From: Clostridia bacterium
GTDB taxonomy: Bacteria; Bacillota; Clostridia; Christensenellales; Borkfalkiaceae
Direction of reading: 5' to 3'
DNA: 8,099 nt
NCBI GenBank assembly: GCA_900767815.1
Contig: CAAGAM010000132.1
Location: 1 to 8,099 of the forward strand
Below, piece by piece: positions 6,427 to 8,099 of the stretch. The notes beneath the pieces are model-generated. The model made no database searches, had not been told where the DNA came from, and was given only the letters and a program-made list of their open reading frames with translations. The translations under genes were made by a program, and so were the position numbers. Positions within the stretch are counted from its first letter, which is position 1, and each line of letters begins with the position of its first letter.

Positions 6427-7991
6427 TAGATACTGCTGCACTTAGAGAAAAAGTTCTCGACCTCGCAATAAGGGGCAAACTTGTTCCGCAAGATCCGACC
6501 GATGAACCTGCATCGGTCTTGTTGGAGCGCATTCACGAGCAAAAGTTGCAAATGGTGCGTGAAGGAAAACTCAAAGCAAAAGACGTTAAAGACGATACAA
6601 TCATATTTAAGGGTGATGATAATTGCTATTATGAGAAGTTTTCCGACGGAACGATAAAAAACATACAAGATGAAATTCCGTTTGACCTACCCGACGGTTG
6701 GAGTTGGTGTAGGCTGAATTCAATAAGTTCGTCAATTCAATATGGATTAAACAAGTCTGCAGAACAAATTGGCACTCACAAATTGTTACGAATTACAGAT
6801 ATCCAAGATGGATTTGTAGATTGGAACAATGTACCGTATACAACCATTGATGAATACGATAAGTATCAATTAAGGGTAAACGATATTGTTTTCGCTCGTA
6901 CGGGTGCAACCGTTGGAAAATCTTACATTATTAAAGAAGTTCCTTTCCCAACTGTATATGCCTCTTACCTAATAAGAATACGAGTGTTTGATAGTGTTTG
7001 CGCTGATTATATTTATGCTTTTTTTAATAGTGGTTGCTATTGGGGACAAATAACCGATAAATCTATTGGCGTAGGACAACCGAATTGTAATGGGACTTCA
7101 TTAAGCCAATTGTTTATCCCTATTCCCCCCATTGCGGAGCAACTAAGAGTGCTTGATAAAGCAAAAGAATCATTGACACTCGTTAGAAGTATTGAAAAAA
7201 GCGAAAAGACTATTAACGAGAGTAAAACACTCTTAAAATCCAAAATTCTCGAACTCGCAATTCAAGGCAAACTTGTTCCGCAAGATGAAAACGATGAACC
7301 TGCAGGCGTTTTATTGGAGCGTATCAGAGCCGAAAGAAAAGCAAAATTAGGCAAGAAATACGTTGAAAGTTACATCTACAAGGGAGATGATAACTGTTAT
7401 TATGAGAAGGTCGGGAAAAACAGCGTAGATATTACGGAAAGTATCGCTTTTGAAGTGCCGCTAAAATGGGAAATTTGTCGTTTTGAATCTATTGTTGAAA
7501 TGTATACCGGGAATAGCATCAATGAGAGCGACAAAGCAAAAAAATATATTGGGTTATCCGATGGCTATAATTATATCGCGACAAAAGATATATCGTTTAA
7601 CCATACCGTAAACTATGATAACGGAGTAAAAATTCCATATGGCGAGCCAAAATTCAAAATAGCATATAAGGGAGATCCTTTACTCTGCATTGAAGGCGGA
7701 AGTGCGGGCAGAAAAATCGCAATTTTAAGCGAAGATGTTTGCTTTGTCAATAAATTATGCGTTTTTCACTCGTTGGGAGTCAATAAAAAGTATTTATACT
7801 ATTATTTACAAAGTCCGCAATTTTGTGAATTGTTCAAGAAAAACACTTCCGGGCTTATTGGTGGCGTAAGTATAAACACGCTAAAATCTTTGTATTTTAT
7901 GCTGCCGCCATTGTCCGAACAACTTAGAATTGTTTGCGCTGTTGAAAAAGTTTTTTCTTATATAGATGAAATAGAAAAGAGCCTTAATTAA
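6423..7991 (+). CDS. hsdS: Type I restriction-modification system, specificity subunit HsdS
   Basis: This encodes 522 residues starting at GTG; HsdS chooses the DNA sequence recognised by the complex. It is built as two parallel halves. Half one opens with LREKVLDLAIRGKLVPQ (GKLVPQ at 18-23) and carries target recognition domain 1 at about 90-235, ending in IPPIAEQLRV. A helical spacer (about 240-280) leads to half two, which repeats the opening as KILELAIQGKLVPQ (GKLVPQ at 282-287), then target recognition domain 2 at about 346-493, ending in LPPLSEQLRIV, and a short helical tail. The two recognition domains differ clearly in sequence, so a bipartite asymmetric target is expected. The start is set by GGAGG at 6409 and by the family opening; the open frame upstream to 6171 is a shadow of hsdM. 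The stop codon lies inside a palindromic terminator, and a second hsdS-like gene faces it. The target sequence cannot be read from the protein. Confidence 0.95.
   Translation: MIDTAALREKVLDLAIRGKLVPQDPTDEPASVLLERIHEQKLQMVREGKLKAKDVKDDTIIFKGDDNCYYEKFSDGTIKNIQDEIPFDLPDGWSWCRLNSISSSIQYGLNKSAEQIGTHKLLRITDIQDGFVDWNNVPYTTIDEYDKYQLRVNDIVFARTGATVGKSYIIKEVPFPTVYASYLIRIRVFDSVCADYIYAFFNSGCYWGQITDKSIGVGQPNCNGTSLSQLFIPIPPIAEQLRVLDKAKESLTLVRSIEKSEKTINESKTLLKSKILELAIQGKLVPQDENDEPAGVLLERIRAERKAKLGKKYVESYIYKGDDNCYYEKVGKNSVDITESIAFEVPLKWEICRFESIVEMYTGNSINESDKAKKYIGLSDGYNYIATKDISFNHTVNYDNGVKIPYGEPKFKIAYKGDPLLCIEGGSAGRKIAILSEDVCFVNKLCVFHSLGVNKKYLYYYLQSPQFCELFKKNTSGLIGGVSINTLKSLYFMLPPLSEQLRIVCAVEKVFSYIDEIEKSLN
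6450..6529 (+). repeat. Intragenic direct repeat of hsdS, copy 1
   Basis: This 80-base segment encodes the conserved K-V-L-D-L-A-I-R-G-K-L-V-P-Q region and matches 7242-7321 at an offset of 792 bases without gaps. By my count about 65 of 80 positions agree, including an exact 21-base block at 6474-6494. A further related block follows at 6609-6638 (27 of 30 bases match 7380-7409, offset 771). The repeats mark the two halves of HsdS and are possible recombination substrates. Confidence 0.85.
7242..7321 (+). repeat. Intragenic direct repeat of hsdS, copy 2
   Basis: This is the central conserved region of HsdS (K-I-L-E-L-A-I-Q-G-K-L-V-P-Q), the partner of 6450-6529; the exact shared 21-base block is 7266-7286. 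It separates the two target recognition domains. Confidence 0.85.
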
Positions 7992-8000
7992 GGCTCTTTT
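7975..8000. terminator. Perfect palindromic, bidirectional terminator between convergent hsdS genes
   Basis: The arm AAAAGAGCCTTAA (7975-7987) is followed directly by its exact reverse complement (7988-8000), giving a 26-bp perfect palindrome ending in TTTT on both strands. The paired A and T runs and the GAGCC/GGCTC core make a rho-independent terminator that works either way. Both facing hsdS stop codons fall inside it: 7989-7991 on the plus strand and 7988-7990 on the minus strand. Confidence 0.85.
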
Positions 8001-8099
8001 CCATTATCCAAAAGTGAAAATAAATACTCGATTTGATTTACAATTTTTAGTTGTTCGTTTAGAGGCGGAAGCCCTATTATTGTTCGACCGTATTCGGAA
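7988..8099 (-). CDS. hsdS: Second HsdS-like specificity subunit, C-terminal end only (runs off the right edge)
   Basis: Reading the minus strand from the right edge gives 36 residues: S-E-Y-G-R-T-I-I-G, then LPPLNEQLKIVNQIEYLFSL, then L-D-N-G-K-E-P and TAA. The LPPLNEQLKIV block is the hallmark that closes a target recognition domain in HsdS and leads into the helical spacer. It aligns well with LPPLSEQLRIVCAVEKVFSY at the end of the plus-strand HsdS in this window. The gene converges on hsdS, sharing the palindromic terminator and overlapping its stop codon by two bases. The tails are not identical, and the last few codons of the two genes read the shared palindrome in different frames. The rest of the gene is outside, so it could be a full HsdS, a silent partial copy, or a fragment. 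Confidence 0.82.
   Translation of the reverse strand, partial: SEYGRTIIGLPPLNEQLKIVNQIEYLFSLLDNGKEP

Noticed and set aside
1..8099. CRISPR array, tRNA or rRNA genes
   Set aside because: No evenly spaced repeats and no cloverleaf or rRNA-like conserved stretches were seen on either strand by eye.

Overview
The window reads as a defence locus from a low-GC bacterium, most likely a Bacillota (Clostridia-like) member. The reasons are the AT-rich sequence with purine-rich Shine-Dalgarno sites (GGGAGG, GGAGG, AAAGGTGG), a GTG start, a consensus sigma-A type promoter, and the general look of the proteins. This is judged by eye and no taxonomic search was run. The genes are packed head to tail with little spacing, which suggests one transcription unit.

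Left edge (1-300): the strand-complement reads as the C-terminal piece of an IS200/IS605-type TnpA transposase that has lost its N-terminal part. It is followed by a hairpin terminator and then a strong promoter with an extended -10 (about 240-268). Three accessory genes come first: a KilA-N domain protein (301-1125), a 63-residue XRE-type helix-turn-helix protein (1134-1325), and a GIY-YIG nuclease with a C-terminal DUF4357-like domain (1338-2168). After a 72-base gap holding a perfect 10-bp hairpin come the three subunits of a Type I restriction-modification system in the order hsdR (2241-4997), hsdM (4999-6426), hsdS (6423-7991). Adjacent R/M/S genes are spaced by 1 base or overlap by 4.

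Right edge (7975-8099): a perfect 26-bp palindrome spans the hsdS stop codon and acts as a terminator. On its far side, on the opposite strand, is the C-terminal end of a second HsdS-like protein that runs out of the window. Two specificity genes facing each other tail to tail is the layout seen in invertible, phase-variable Type I systems, so this locus is a candidate for switching its DNA target by recombination.

Working model: HsdM and HsdS form the methyltransferase, HsdR joins them to make the translocating restriction complex, and HsdS sets the bipartite target through two different target recognition domains. The small HTH protein is a plausible regulator. The KilA-N and GIY-YIG proteins are probably co-expressed and may regulate, modulate or add a second nuclease activity; their exact role cannot be read from sequence. 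I saw no tRNA, rRNA or CRISPR array.
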